The position numbers and the translations under genes were made by a program. This document shows positions 34,917 through 45,938 of a stretch of 64,000 nt of DNA, one piece after another. A model generated the notes under the pieces. It saw only the letters and a list, made by a program, of their open reading frames with translations. It searched no databases and was not told where the DNA came from. Source of the stretch: Eucommia ulmoides (lineage: Eukaryota > Streptophyta > Magnoliopsida > Garryales > Eucommiaceae); contig CM028339.1 in NCBI GenBank assembly GCA_016647705.1, positions 23,041,803 through 23,105,802 on the forward strand, written 5' to 3'. How positions within the stretch are numbered: the first letter of the stretch is position 1; the number at the start of each line of letters is the position of its first letter.

Positions 34917-35890
34917 ACTACACATATTGCTCGCAGAAGATAAAGATGTAGTAGCAAATTTCGGACAATATGGAGATATGTGGTCCAGCTCATGACAATG
35001 GAAACATATTGGACCCGCCATAGGACAGTCTCTAACGAAATGATCCGGTGATCCACATTGATATCATACTGTTGTTCCAGCTCGGCTAAACGTCTAGCTC
35101 CTACCTTGTCCTTGTTGACCTGAATTCTGTCTAGGTACGTTTTGTCGTCGCCCGAAATATGATTGTCGTGGGCCTTAGCCGTTAACCGATTGATCGGTTG
35201 TCAGAGCCAAATGAAGTTGCAGTCGAGGGCCAAATCCTCTAAAGGTGCCACTTGAATATCTGTTAGATGGCTTGAACCTGCTCTTCTTGTATTGTTCAAG
35301 ATTTTGAGCGGCTCCCTGCATATCTTTCTCTATTAATTTCTTTGTGTTCACCAGTTTCGCATAACTTTTGATGCGTTTGCCAATCAATCTTGAACGTATT
35401 TACAGATCTAGTCCTTTTAGAAATCTTCTACATCTCAGTTCCCCAGTCTTCACCAAATCAGGAGCAAATCGGGACATGGAAATAAATTTGATTTCATATT
35501 GCAAAACTAACGTCTTTCCATTTTTCAATAATATGAATTTCTCCTCCATCTCGAATTGATAGGATTCAAGGAAATACTTTTCAATAAATACGACAACAAA
35601 TTGATCTCAAGTGATCTCCTGACCTGGAATTTAAATTGGCCTCTTTGTTTTTTCCCACCTGTGTTCGGCTTCCCCTTTCAGTTGGAAGGTGGCAAGAGGA
35701 ACTCGTATGTCATCAGTAATGCCCATTGCCTCAAATAAGTGCCCTATGCTCCTCAACCAATTTTCAACATGAACAGGACCCGTAATTCCCATAAAAGTTG
35801 GGGGGGGGGGGTCCAATTCCTTGAATGTTTTTAAGAGTATAACTTGAGGATTGACTGTTTCGGTTTGGGCCTTTTGGCATTCCATCATTT
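34917..35890 (-). pseudogene. Chromovirus gag with two zinc knuckles
   Basis: 35631-35888 holds the gag core start (FKELDPPPPTFMGITGPVHVENWL then EAMGITDDIRVPLATF and KGEAEHRW), as in Tekay/Del gag. 35175-35387 is the basic C-terminal part. Near 34925-35080 lie two CCHC knuckles. The one nearer the protease reads CFHCHELDHISPYC and is intact. The other has its first Cys changed to a TGA stop. The frame is broken between these parts. A solo LTR at 33589-34911 separates gag from protease. Confidence 0.82.
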
Positions 35891-36234
35891 TTGCATGTTG
35901 CTCTGTCAGTTACATAGCAGCCTATAAAATTTGCTCAACGGCATTCAAGTTTTCCTACATCCTACCATTTTTTCTTTGGGAAGCTTTCCCGCATCCTAAC
36001 CATTTTTCTTTGAGGTCCAGAATTCCCACTACGTTGATTTTTATGATCCATATTCAAGATCTGAAATAAAATTTAATAAATAAAAAGGCCAACAATGCAA
36101 ACAACAGTGCATGATGCAAATGTTCTATTTAATCCAATAAAATAATTACCCCTCACATGCCGAACCAACCTATCAACACCATATCTTACGGTCCACTATT
36201 GACGAGACAATCTGGCATGTCTATAGAATCGCTA

Positions 36235-36257
36235 ACCTAAGCTCTAATACTAAAAAC
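36235..36257 (-). promoter_or_regulatory. Initiator-Met tRNA primer-binding site of the chromovirus
   Basis: The minus strand reads TAGTATTAGAGCTTAGG next to the LTR, matching the TGGTATCAGAGC word except for transitions. Confidence 0.75.
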
Positions 36258-37615
36258 TATCACACCCCACCCTGGGCCCCTAATGCCCGTGGCCAAGCGT
36301 GACCTCGACTTAATGTTACCCGACCAATCAACAAATATATATAAACATGTACTGATATAAGTTTTTTTTTTTAAATATTTACCAACTTCAAAATTAAAAA
36401 ATACACATGTCTCGAATATCCATAATAGAACTACAAAAACAATTGAACCTTTCATGGTTCACACCTATCCTGCCAATCCTCAGAAACGACACCACCCTCC
36501 GACTCTACCTAGTACTAGTAGTAGACCCGTCTTTAACTAAGGTACTTGAGACAAAATATTTTATCGATGTACTACCTTCATAATGAAAAAATAATTTATG
36601 GATCAAATACATTTAGTAAAATCCATTTTCTAATACGGAATCTAACCACAATAAACAATATTAAAATCCACAGATATAATCAAGATATAGCAGCTGAATA
36701 TAAATCAACCAATCAAATCCCTTTAATAAAATAAACTACTAGAAACATACTTTCCTACTAACCATAGGATCGTTTCACCTCACAATCGGGAGTTATGACG
36801 GTACCGTAACCTATACAACTGTACAATCTAAGGTTGTCATCAGTGTCGGGACCATTTAATATCTCCAAAGGTAGGAGCCAACACGTGGTATAAACTACCA
36901 TATCATGATGACAATTATCATCGTCAACAACCACAACAACCACCTATAGGACTTGCCCTCCTCTCAAATCACAACATAATATCCTATAGGACATACCATC
37001 CTGTTAGGACCAACAACATCTCGTAGGATATGCCCTCATGTCGAGACCGCACTATGGCATAGTAGATAATAATAAAAATCATTTTCCACATTTAAAAATT
37101 TACTTGATCCGCATAACATTATAAATACCTCTATTTTAATAAATCTTTTCTTCTCACAATTTAGTACGAAAATATGATTTGAAAATTTATATAGAAAACA
37201 GTACACTCACCTCGATTTTTATGCTACTAAATACCCTACCGTTGTAATGTTGACGTTGTCGGCATCTCTTGTAAACCTAACAACAACAAGACCTAAATTA
37301 ATATTTTACTTAAATAAATCTAATATGCAATACATGACACTAAAATACAATTTTTCCTATTCTCAATTTTTTGATTTTACGAAATTATTAAACACCCAAT
37401 TTCTTAACTCAATATTAACTGAACAACAATTATCATAACAATGATTACAAAAAAAAAATTATTAATAATTTAATCTATAGAAAAATATTAATCGACTATT
37501 AAACATATTATTCATTAATGAATTACTAAAAATATCATTCTAATCTAGTTTACAATTTTTACTTTTAAATTAAAAAAAATCATAATTTAAATATATTTAT
37601 TAAACTTATAAATTT

Positions 37616-37657
<42 letters not shown>

Positions 37658-38029
37658 GAACAAAGGCAGTGAATTCATTGCCTCCACCATCATTATTTTA
37701 TTATTTATGTTTTTGAAACTTGTTCTCTTCATATTCTTTAGGCACCTATCCATTTGATATTTTGATGGCTTAAGAATATAAAGACACGCTTTGGTCTTGT
37801 TCTTTTTTTTTTTTCATAAATTATACTAATCTCCCCTTGTAATTTTTTATTTACTATATAGACCAAAAATTAATATTTTAAAATAACAATTAAGCCCCAA
37901 AATTTATAAAGCCAAAGTGACCCATAAAAATTATAATTATAATTATTTAAATGACACTCTATACCCCGTTATTATTATTTTTTCTAAAATACAATTAAAA
38001 ATCATGCTTATGTAAGATCGGGTCTTACA
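36258..38029 (-). repeat. 5' LTR of the chromovirus
   Basis: 1772 bp. The plus-strand left end is TATCACACCCCACCCT, a TG to TA change at the terminus, and the right end is GGGTCTTACA. Its inner edge meets the primer-binding site. It differs from the 3' LTR by several small indels and a (TA)n tract at 37618-37655. Confidence 0.9.
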
Positions 38030-38228
38030 GTCACTTTGGCCACAAAAGATCAAAACGCTGGGAAGTGAGCTCCCACTTGAGAAGGACCGTATAGAGTCAC
38101 TCGCATAGCTCGACCCGGTACCTACGACCTCAAGACCGAAGAGGGGGTATCCCTGAGACACCCCTGGAATGCCGAGCACCTAAAACGTTATTTTGTAGAG
38201 AAGAGACATCGATGTAGAGAATAGAAGT
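38030..38228 (+). pseudogene. Tat integrase C-terminus (continuation after the nested element)
   Basis: Directly after the chromovirus LTR the frame reads TLATKDQNAGK, then EGPYRVTRIARPGTYDL and RHPWNAEHLKRYF, the usual end of Tat integrase. Two Trp codons are TGA stops (about 38063 and 38081), and the frame ends in TAG at 38223-38225. Joining it to 26437 across the insertion restores an uninterrupted block, which confirms the nesting. Confidence 0.85.
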
Positions 38229-38725
38229 TTCAAGTTTCGAAATAAATGAAAAGGTGCTCGGTCAAATTTGTTTTTGGCTTCTAAAAATCTACGAAAGAGG
38301 CATCCCGGCACAAAATGCCAAGGGTGATAACTAGACCCCCCACCAGGTCAGTAGTCCGTACTCGGGGATAGACTGTTATCATCCACCAAGGGTTGAACAT
38401 CGATCAGGTCTGAGGACCTGTGGCTAAGCATCTACCCCCTCACAGCCAATCATGGTCAAGCGATATAAGGGGACGATGCTCTTGCACGAGCTACCTTGAG
38501 ATAACCCAAAAAGGCTCAGACATGGGACCGAATACGGAGAACTCACCTATGGTCAACCACAAGAATCTACCAACGTGTTGAGATCTTCTGAACCGAGAAG
38601 GCCTAACTTAGGTCGGACACCCTTACTAATTAACCGACCACCCGAGCACAGCTATACCGAGCTCGTGTAGTCGACTGGAGGACAGAATAACTGAGGATGG
38701 TAAAGGCTGAAACACCGAGCTTATT
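38229..38725 (+). other. Tat 3' untranslated region, unique part
   Basis: Non-coding sequence between the end of integrase and the tandem repeats. No ORF of note. Confidence 0.6.
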
Positions 38726-39391
38726 CATGAACATTTGAGTGAGATCGTTTTATCCTCAGTATGACACCTAAGACTAAAGGATAATTCCTTTCAGTGTTTC
38801 ACTTGATTGAAGTTTAATACTTCTTGGTGTTGTGATCTGAACAGTCCTAAGTCCAATTTATAATTAAATTTTGTTCAGTATTAAAGATTAAGGCCGGTGT
38901 GACCGTACGCCTGGTTCAAAATTGCAAAAAAAAAGACCAAGTTGATTCATGAACATTTGAGTGAGATATTTTTCTCCTTAGTATGACACCTCTGATTGAA
39001 GGATAATTCTTCTTGGTGTTGCACTTGATCGAGGTTTAATACTTCTCGGTGTTGTGATATGAACAGTCCTAAGTCCAATTTATAATTAAATTATGTTCGA
39101 TATTAAATATTAAGACCGGTGTGACTGTACGCTTGGTTCAAAATTGCAAAAGAAAAGACTGAGCTGATTCATGAACATTTGAGTGAGATCTTTTTCTCCT
39201 CAGTATGACACCTCTGACTGAAGGATAATTCTTCTCGGTGTTGCACTTGATTGAGGTCTAATACTTCTCGGTATTGTGATCTAAACGGTCATAATTCCAA
39301 TTTATAATTAGTTTCTATTCGGTATTAAAGATTAAGGCCGAAGTGATTGTACGCCTGGTTCAAAAATGCAAAAGAAATTGAATGATATCCG
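38726..39391. repeat. 222-bp tandem repeat, three copies, in the Tat 3' region
   Basis: Copies start at CATGAACATTTGAGTGAGAT at 38726, 38948 and 39170, exactly 222 bp apart, and differ by scattered substitutions. They end in TGGTTCAAAA(A/T)TGCAAAAG. Tat-lineage elements are known for variable tandem arrays in this region that can seed satellite DNA. Confidence 0.93.
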
Positions 39392-40300
39392 ATCTGAGTC
39401 CTGATGGTGAAGTCAATTAATTGAGGCTGGTCAATTAAGTGATAAAGTTTTACGAAATTAGTGATGAAGTTTCCAAAAGTTCTTCCAAGTGGTTAAAAAT
39501 GACTGGTATGAGTTCTGACAGTGAGGTCGGTTAATTAAGGCCGATACATTTGGATAGGTCCTAGTTACTATTGTGGGAGATATTCGAGTAACAAATTTAA
39601 ACACACAAAGTGACGGAAGTGGACCGACCAAACAAAATTACCAAACAAATAAAAAATTATCGGGAAAAATGAAAGTTTCATTGCTTTCAAAAAATTGTAT
39701 TTATAACATAGGGTTCTAAGCCTGGTACTGCAACCTAATCTGGGCAAATAAAAAAAATAAAAAAACTACAAAAGATGGATTGGTTGGTTGATTGATGAAG
39801 TCATTGGGTCGGCCCAGCCTAAGCTCCCCCATCCCCGTCCTTCAAATAAAAAAACTCCATATGGATCTGTTGGTACAGGAACTAAGAGTACTGGCATCGG
39901 AGGGAGCAAATTGTGGCATTATAGCCATCCTTCATCACGTCGGCGCCGATGTCGAGCTTGAAGTCTACGAACTCTTGGCTTGACTTCTAATTATCCACAA
40001 CCTCTCTTTGCCCAGACAACGACCTCCATCTTCTCCTCCTCAGTAGCGACCAACAAATCCATCATCCCGGCCAGGTCATTCTTTAACTTTTCGGCCAGGT
40101 TGTGCATTTGCTCATTCTCCTTGGTCAGCTGCTAGACCTGGGGCTTTATCTTAAGATTTCCAACACTCAACTTGGGCATATTTTCATGAAGATCATTGAG
40201 GGCTTTCATAGCATTGGATTTTTCCTCGGTGAGGATCTTGTTCATCTCGTTCATGCAATTCAGACAGAGGCTCACCTCGGTTGTCTTGAAGATGTTCTGC
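39392..40300. other. Tat 3' region between the repeats and the antisense ORF
   Basis: 39392-39780 is non-coding. 39800-40300 has a balanced composition and, on the minus strand, helical Glu/Lys/Asn-rich pieces (for example near 40130-40290), likely the C-terminal end of the antisense coding region in broken frames. Confidence 0.4.
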
Positions 40301-41945
40301 ATTCAAGAAAAAAAATTGTTATTAAAAGTAAAGAAAATTCTAAGACAAGAAAACGTATAGAGATAAGAACATACCACTAGAGCATCCTTATTCAACTCGG
40401 TGACCAACTTCATGATGGTCTTGGAAGTGATCTTCTGTCGATCTTTAGGAGGGGTGATTTTGTGAATGAAGCTCAGGAGCGTCCAGGATGCGCTGACCAA
40501 GCTTCAGGTCAGTATTGATCACGATGAAGAACCTACTCTTCTCTTTGAATTGTGGTTGCTTGTTCTTTTTGCTCCGTTTTAACCTCAACTCGGGCCAAGC
40601 CTCTATCACCATCCTCTTGCCCTTTTCCCTCTTCTCAATAGGGATCGGGTTGTCTCTATCAACCAGAATGAGGGCGATTGCCTGAGTAAGGGTCACCCCC
40701 TTAGGCATCAGCCTCACCGGGGTGTAATGAGGCGTAGTTCGAGCTGAGGAGGACACCCCCTCCTGAGCTCCGTGCTGGGAACCGGTGGCCTCAACAACCT
40801 TCTTGGCCTGCCTCTCCTTAACAAGCCTTTTTAGTACAACCCGGTCCATAACTGTAAGGAAAGCAATACATTCAAGTAGGGAGAAAAAACTAGGCACTGT
40901 AAACAAACTGAGAAGAGTTGGGGAACTTACTGTTTGTGGAAGCTTCGTAAAAAATGGGCGTTGGTAGGGGGGATCGCTCCAAAAGTACAAGTCGTACAGA
41001 CTGAACTTTAAGAGTTCCTTGATGTGTATGAAGACCATGCTGAGTACTTGGTCTCTGTCCTCAGTGAGCTCCGGACTGAGAATATTTTTCTTTTTTAACT
41101 TCTCTGATTCTGCGAAAATAAATAAAAACACAAGTCAGATTTTGGAACCGAACAGAGAATTCAAACTCAAGTCGGGACATTTACTTATCCACTTTACCCC
41201 AGTGCCTCTAGACGTGGTAGTCCATGTCCTCGCCGAGCCAAACTCTCATCCAAGTCCCCCAAAGAAGAAAAAATTGGGTTTCCAGGCCTTGATCGACTGG
41301 TCGTAGCCACCCAGGAACTGTTGTCGAGCAGCTATGGAGCACTACCCCTGACCTCTAGGCATGGACTTGACAAAAAATAGAGCCCAAATAGGTCGAGGGA
41401 TGCATCAACTTCCTCAGCACAAAAAATGATGTGGGAGACCACCACCATCCTCATGCTGTTGGGAGTAAGCTGTGACAGACACAACCCGAGCTCCCAATAG
41501 ACAGTCTGGACCCACAGATGAATAGCTAATTGTAGGCTGGCCAAAAACTGGTCTATGTACACGGTGATATATTCCTTCGGAGGTGCACAGGTGCGATCCT
41601 CAGCATAGGGAACCATCAGTTTTACCGAGTTGGGGAAGGCGTATTTGGTCTTGGCTTTTTTCACTTCTTTCTCCGTCAGGATGGATTGAATACTCCAAAC
41701 TAGGTTGTTTAACTTCTGCTAGTCTCAACGAAAGGCTGAGAAGGCTCTGCTCCGCCAGACTCGCTAGTCCTACTAGACGATGAAGATGTCTAATCGACCT
41801 CTTCCAAAGACGAGTTGAGCTTGATCTACTGGATGTGGGATGCCGAGTGAGTCCGCTTAGAAGAGCTGGACTTCGACGGGCTATACCCAGGAGAGAAGGA
41901 AGAAGTAGATACGAAGAAAGAAAGAAAAAGAATACCGTAGCCAAG
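40300..41945 (-). pseudogene. Antisense additional ORF of the Tat element
   Basis: Two clear minus-strand pieces are seen. 41664-41332 (KKAKTKYAFPNSVKLMVPYAEDRT, then APPKEYITVYIDQFLASLQL) resembles the N-terminal part of the gag-like or 'putative plant transposon' protein often found antisense at the 3' end of Tat elements: a line on entering a P-P-x-x-Y-x-x-x-Y motif and a hydrophobic middle. 41131-40445 continues with a basic, low-complexity Ser/Lys region containing SSARTTPHYTPVRLMPKG. Frames shift between them, so it is broken here. Function is not established. A TATA box lies just upstream on the same strand (42003-42010). Confidence 0.6.
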
Positions 41946-42002
41946 AAGAAAATGAGTGCTAAGAAAACTCTGGTGCGAAGAAATAGATGAGAAGGGGGGT
42001 GC

Positions 42003-42010
42003 TATTTATA
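42003..42010 (-). promoter_or_regulatory. TATA box facing the antisense ORF
   Basis: The minus strand reads TGCCTATAAATAGCACCC at about 41997-42014. The TATAAATA core is about 60 bp above the upstream end of the antisense coding region and 270 bp inside the 3' LTR. The inference is a separate antisense promoter. Confidence 0.5.
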
Positions 42011-42278
42011 GGCACTCTGTCCAACTGAATCGTCGTGCTATCTAACGTCGGACAGCACCCCGATTCTTGCGCCTGTCAGAAAGTACAGGCCACGTGTCGC
42101 GTATCGTGGAAGTTGCAGTAAGGCTTCTCGAGTAAGTTAAGCGGTGACCAACCGGGCTTTTCTCCCACACCGAACAGGATCTCCTCGAGAACAAAGGCCC
42201 GTCTTCCATCAAAACTCGAGCAAAACCGAATTCCTAGCATCTTATGTACCACTTCAACACTAGGGGCTAAGGGACAAC

Positions 42279-42943
42279 TAATATGGGTAAAAATCAACCG
42301 CTCTCGTGTCATTCCACCTAAGTCCTCCACGTGGACCAGGTGTATGACGTGTCATAAGGAATTGACTGTGTAGGGTGGCAAAATCTATTTTCTAGTCGGT
42401 TTAATCTCCTGACCAACCTGCCCAGCTTGGCAAATTCAGGTCGGTCGACCTCTGACAATTTGACAGTAACACCAGCAAATCTTCAACAAGTAAGAGATGT
42501 TCAGCCAACAATACCTTGGTTGGTACACCCACCTCAGCTCTGTACCCACGTCCAGACTGGTTGTTAAGGTTGATAACCGAGTTTAAGACCCCTAATCTCC
42601 AAAACGCTAATCAGCTTTTTCTCCGATAAAAGTAAAGGTGAATAGTGACGAATGGGGTAATTGCTTTTAGAATATTTAAAGCATTCTTATAATTTCTCCT
42701 CCCGTGCTCTTACTCTTACGCCGGAGGGGCTTCTCCGGGCACAACCTCAGTGAGTCCTGTGTAGGTACGCTTCTACAGGTGAGGCCGGCCAACGCCTAGG
42801 ACAGGTCGGTCAGATTGTAGATTTGAAGATAAAGAACACACGGATCACCTACCACCGAAGATAACCTCCAGTTCACCAACAACACCCTACATGAATTCTG
42901 ACTGAACTATACTGTGGGTGTAAACTATTTTCAGACACCAACA
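42279..42943 (+). repeat. 3' LTR of the Tat element
   Basis: 665 bp, starting TAATATGGGTAAAAATC (original TGATGTGGG with two G to A changes) and ending GACACCAACA. It aligns with the split 5' LTR and lacks 107 bp present there. TSD AATAT follows at 42944-42948. Confidence 0.92.
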
Positions 42944-43059
42944 AATATAATATACAAAACATAATGGGTATAAAAATCTTAAACATTTCACAATTGTTTC
43001 ATGTTTCAAGAGACAAAAAATGGTCCACATTAAATAAAAATACAATATCAATATACAAT

Positions 43060-43650
43060 ATATTTATATTTAACCTTATATATCTTATACGCAATTAAAG
43101 AGATATGATCATTTTAGAGAAACTCTAATTAAATTAATAATACTAGACGTAATTTTTATTAAATTAAAATTAATTGATGTAAAAATGAAACCTATATTTT
43201 TGCTTACACATTTTTCTTCCATATTTTAAAAAACTAATTAAAAACGAATCAATTAAATTAATAATAATAAAAATACTTTTTATTCTTTAATAATTTATTA
43301 GTTAAAATTCATTACATACAAAAATAAAAATTATGCCTACATATTTGGCATCCATATTTTGAAAAATTATGTAAAGAATTTTTTTTTTTAAACTAATATT
43401 TATAGAAATATATTTTATTCATTAATAATTTATTAATTATAATTTATTATATCTAAATATAGAAACTATATTTTTGCCTACATGTTTGTCTCCATATTTT
43501 GAGAAACTATTTAAACAATTTTAATTAAATTAATAATAAAATAAATATTTTTTATTCTTTAATAATTTATTCAATTAATTATATAATTACGTAAAATATA
43601 TTTTTGTCTACATATTTTGTCTCCATATTTTGAGAAATTATTTTAGAAAA
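43060..43650. repeat. Old tandem repeat of about 140 bp, four copies
   Basis: The phrase GCCTACATATTTGGCATCCATATTTTGA, in diverged forms, recurs near 43190, 43335, 43475 and 43610. Each is preceded by an AATTTATTAATTA-like stretch. Confidence 0.6.
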
Positions 43651-45830
43651 TATTGTGTTCTCTATTCCTCCTTTCTAATCCTCACGACCTTCCATTCTCT
43701 ATCTATTTATCTCCCATTTATTTTTCAAACCCTTTTATTTGTTACTATTTATTAGTTTTTTATTTCTTTTTTCCTTCTTATTATTTGATGTTTTTTTAAC
43801 TTTGATTTTTTTATTTTTAATTTCTTTATTTTATTTTATTTGTTAGTTTTATTTTTTATTTTAGTTTTATTTTTTATTTTCTAATTTTTTACTTTTGATT
43901 TATTTTTGTTTTATATTTTATATTATTTTATTTTTTGTTGTTTTTTTCATATTTGATTTGAGTGTTTTATATTTTTTGAACCCAAATTGGTGGCAAAGAT
44001 AAAAGATAAAAATAAAAAGATATCGAGAATAGAAACAATAAAAAAACAAAAAATGTGAAAAAAGTAAAGTAAAAAAATTATATTAGAAACGGAAAAAATA
44101 AAATAGAAAAATAAAAATTAAAGAAAACTAAAAAAAAAAAAAAAAAAAAAAAAGAAAAGAATAAGTAAGCGTAAAGAATTAGTTATCTACACCAATGACT
44201 TCAACAAGGACAAACTCATTAAACAAATTATAATATTAGCCAATTATAATGAAAATAAATTTGACAGATATTATTTTAGCAAATAAGAATGAGTCTCAAA
44301 TAACATTAGTTTTATTGTAATTTTTGTAAAAGACACATGATTTGATTGAAATTCATCCTTAAATTTTTATGGTTAATATCAAATAAGTCTTAAAAAGTAA
44401 GTTGAAAATGACTAAAAAATAAATTTATGCAAAAATAAGAAAAATGTAAAATATTAGACAAAAAACTTCATAGGAGCATCACCATAAATATTATTTTAAT
44501 TTTTGTTCGGAAGACGAAATACCACATTTCCATTATATTTATTTTTTGAATACTTGTTACCATTTGGTCATGTATAACTATTATTTTTCTTCTATAAAAT
44601 TGCAAAATAGTATGCAAAGTGATTTAATTTTTTTTAACAAGTAGCAAAATATTTTATTACGTATTTATTTAATAGAATATGAATTTGAACTATATCTCAA
44701 AAGATATTTTGTATTCAATATTTGTTAAATATTAAAGTTGATCTTTTGGTTTTATTACCTAAATAATAAAGTTAATTTATTTTTAATTTTTTTTCAAATT
44801 AAGATTACACGAGTTATACGCTAGTTATTGTTAACAAGTTTAAAAAATATATTAAGTTTGTTTTTGTTAACGCAATAAGACCATTCTTTGCCTCTTTTTT
44901 GATAAACATTTTAATAATATTTGTACTCTTTCGTCACATCACCACCATTTATTTTGGAGATGTCAACAATATCATTACCGTTATGATTATGATATTTTCT
45001 TTCGAATTTGTTGACCTCAAAACCAGCAAAAAGGGCTAGTTTGTGAAAAATTCGTAAAAGTAACATTAAATTAATAAAAACACCCACACAAAGTAAATAA
45101 TTTAATTTTAGTCCAACTCATTAGATTTTATGAAAACACTACTATTCTAATTAGGTTTGCGTCACCTTCCGCCACCCCTCCTCCACCGGCCATCATACTC
45201 CGGATGCCGAATTCTTACCACTGCAATCCGTCAGTCATCGAAATATCATTTTTTTGGATTTTTTTAGTAACATTAAACAATTTTTTTAGTAACTTTTTTA
45301 GTTACATCCAACTAATTCTAAAAATATAACTAAAAATACACTTAAAAATATAACTAAAAAATACATTAAAAATAGTTAAATGTAATTAAAAATACATCAA
45401 AAAATAATTTCATGTAACTAAAAAAAAATTGGAGACTGGAGATCAAATTTTGACTACCGGGACCTAATGTCAAACTATGGGCAGCGTTAGAGGGTGGTTC
45501 AATGGTACATGATGTAAATCTTAATCAGAAGTATTGAAAATATAAGAGAGTATTAATCATGTAACTAAAACACATGAGGTAGAGCATAATTAAGAGATTA
45601 ATATTAAATTTAAAATTAAAATCAGATAAACTGTTAATTAGATGAACTCACAAATTTGAATAATTGATGTGAGAAGTAAAACAAGAAAGGTGTAGTAGAA
45701 AATGCAAAAGATAGACTTACACGGTGGAAGGGCCAAAAGAACAAGGTGAACTCTGCTCGTTGTTGGATTGGCCATGGGGAAATGTGGTGTTGTCAAAAAC
45801 ACAACAATGGTGTATGGCTTCATATACAAG

Positions 45831-45924
45831 ATGGAATTTTGAATTAATGATGAAGACATTAAGAAGGGCATCTTCAAATGGAATTTTGAACTAATGATAA
45901 AGACATTAAGAAGGGCATCTTCAA
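45831..45924. repeat. 47-bp perfect-register tandem duplication
   Basis: ATGGAATTTTGAA(T/C)TAATGAT starts at 45831 and again at 45878. The copies differ at two bases, so it is recent. Confidence 0.92.
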
Positions 45925-45938
45925 ATATTTATTACAAA

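Larger units (their letters stand above)
26443..38029 (-). mobile_element. Tekay/Del-type gypsy chromovirus, nested in the Tat integrase
   Basis: The LTRs are 26443-28425 (3') and 36258-38029 (5'), with coding on the minus strand. Flanking repeats are GTCAG (26438-26442) and GTCAC (38030-38034), a 5-bp duplication with one change. The minus order is primer site, gag, zinc knuckles, protease, reverse transcriptase, RNase H, integrase, chromodomain-like tail, polypurine tract, 3' LTR. Two solo LTRs sit inside it. Every domain carries stops or lost catalytic residues. Confidence 0.93.
18582..42943 (+). mobile_element. Tat-type gypsy retrotransposon carrying nested insertions
   Basis: The LTRs are 18582-21491 (split by an insertion) and 42279-42943. 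The flanking 5-bp repeat AATAT (18577-18581, 42944-42948) marks one insertion event. Order on the plus strand: primer-site-like sequence, gag, protease, reverse transcriptase, RNase H, integrase, a tandem-repeat 3' region, an antisense ORF region, a polypurine tract (AGGGGCTAAGGGA, about 42260-42274) and the 3' LTR. This layout is characteristic of the Tat lineage. Removing the insertions at 19101-21238 and 26443-38034 leaves about 10.6 kb. Stops and frameshifts throughout show it is dead. Confidence 0.92.
42949..45938. other. AT-rich DNA without genes
   Basis: Very AT-rich, with T-runs at 43700-43980 and a long A-run at 44126-44153. Around 45160-45230 is a short GC-richer patch (ACCTTCCGCCACCCCTCC) that may belong to an old element. 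ORFs are all short. The decayed tandem repeats and the small duplication are listed separately. Confidence 0.6.

Noticed and set aside
41600..41944. Minus-strand ORF of 114 codons opposite the Tat 3' end
   Set aside because: It begins at a TTG, not an ATG, and overlaps, in another frame, the better-matching antisense ORF piece at 41332-41664.
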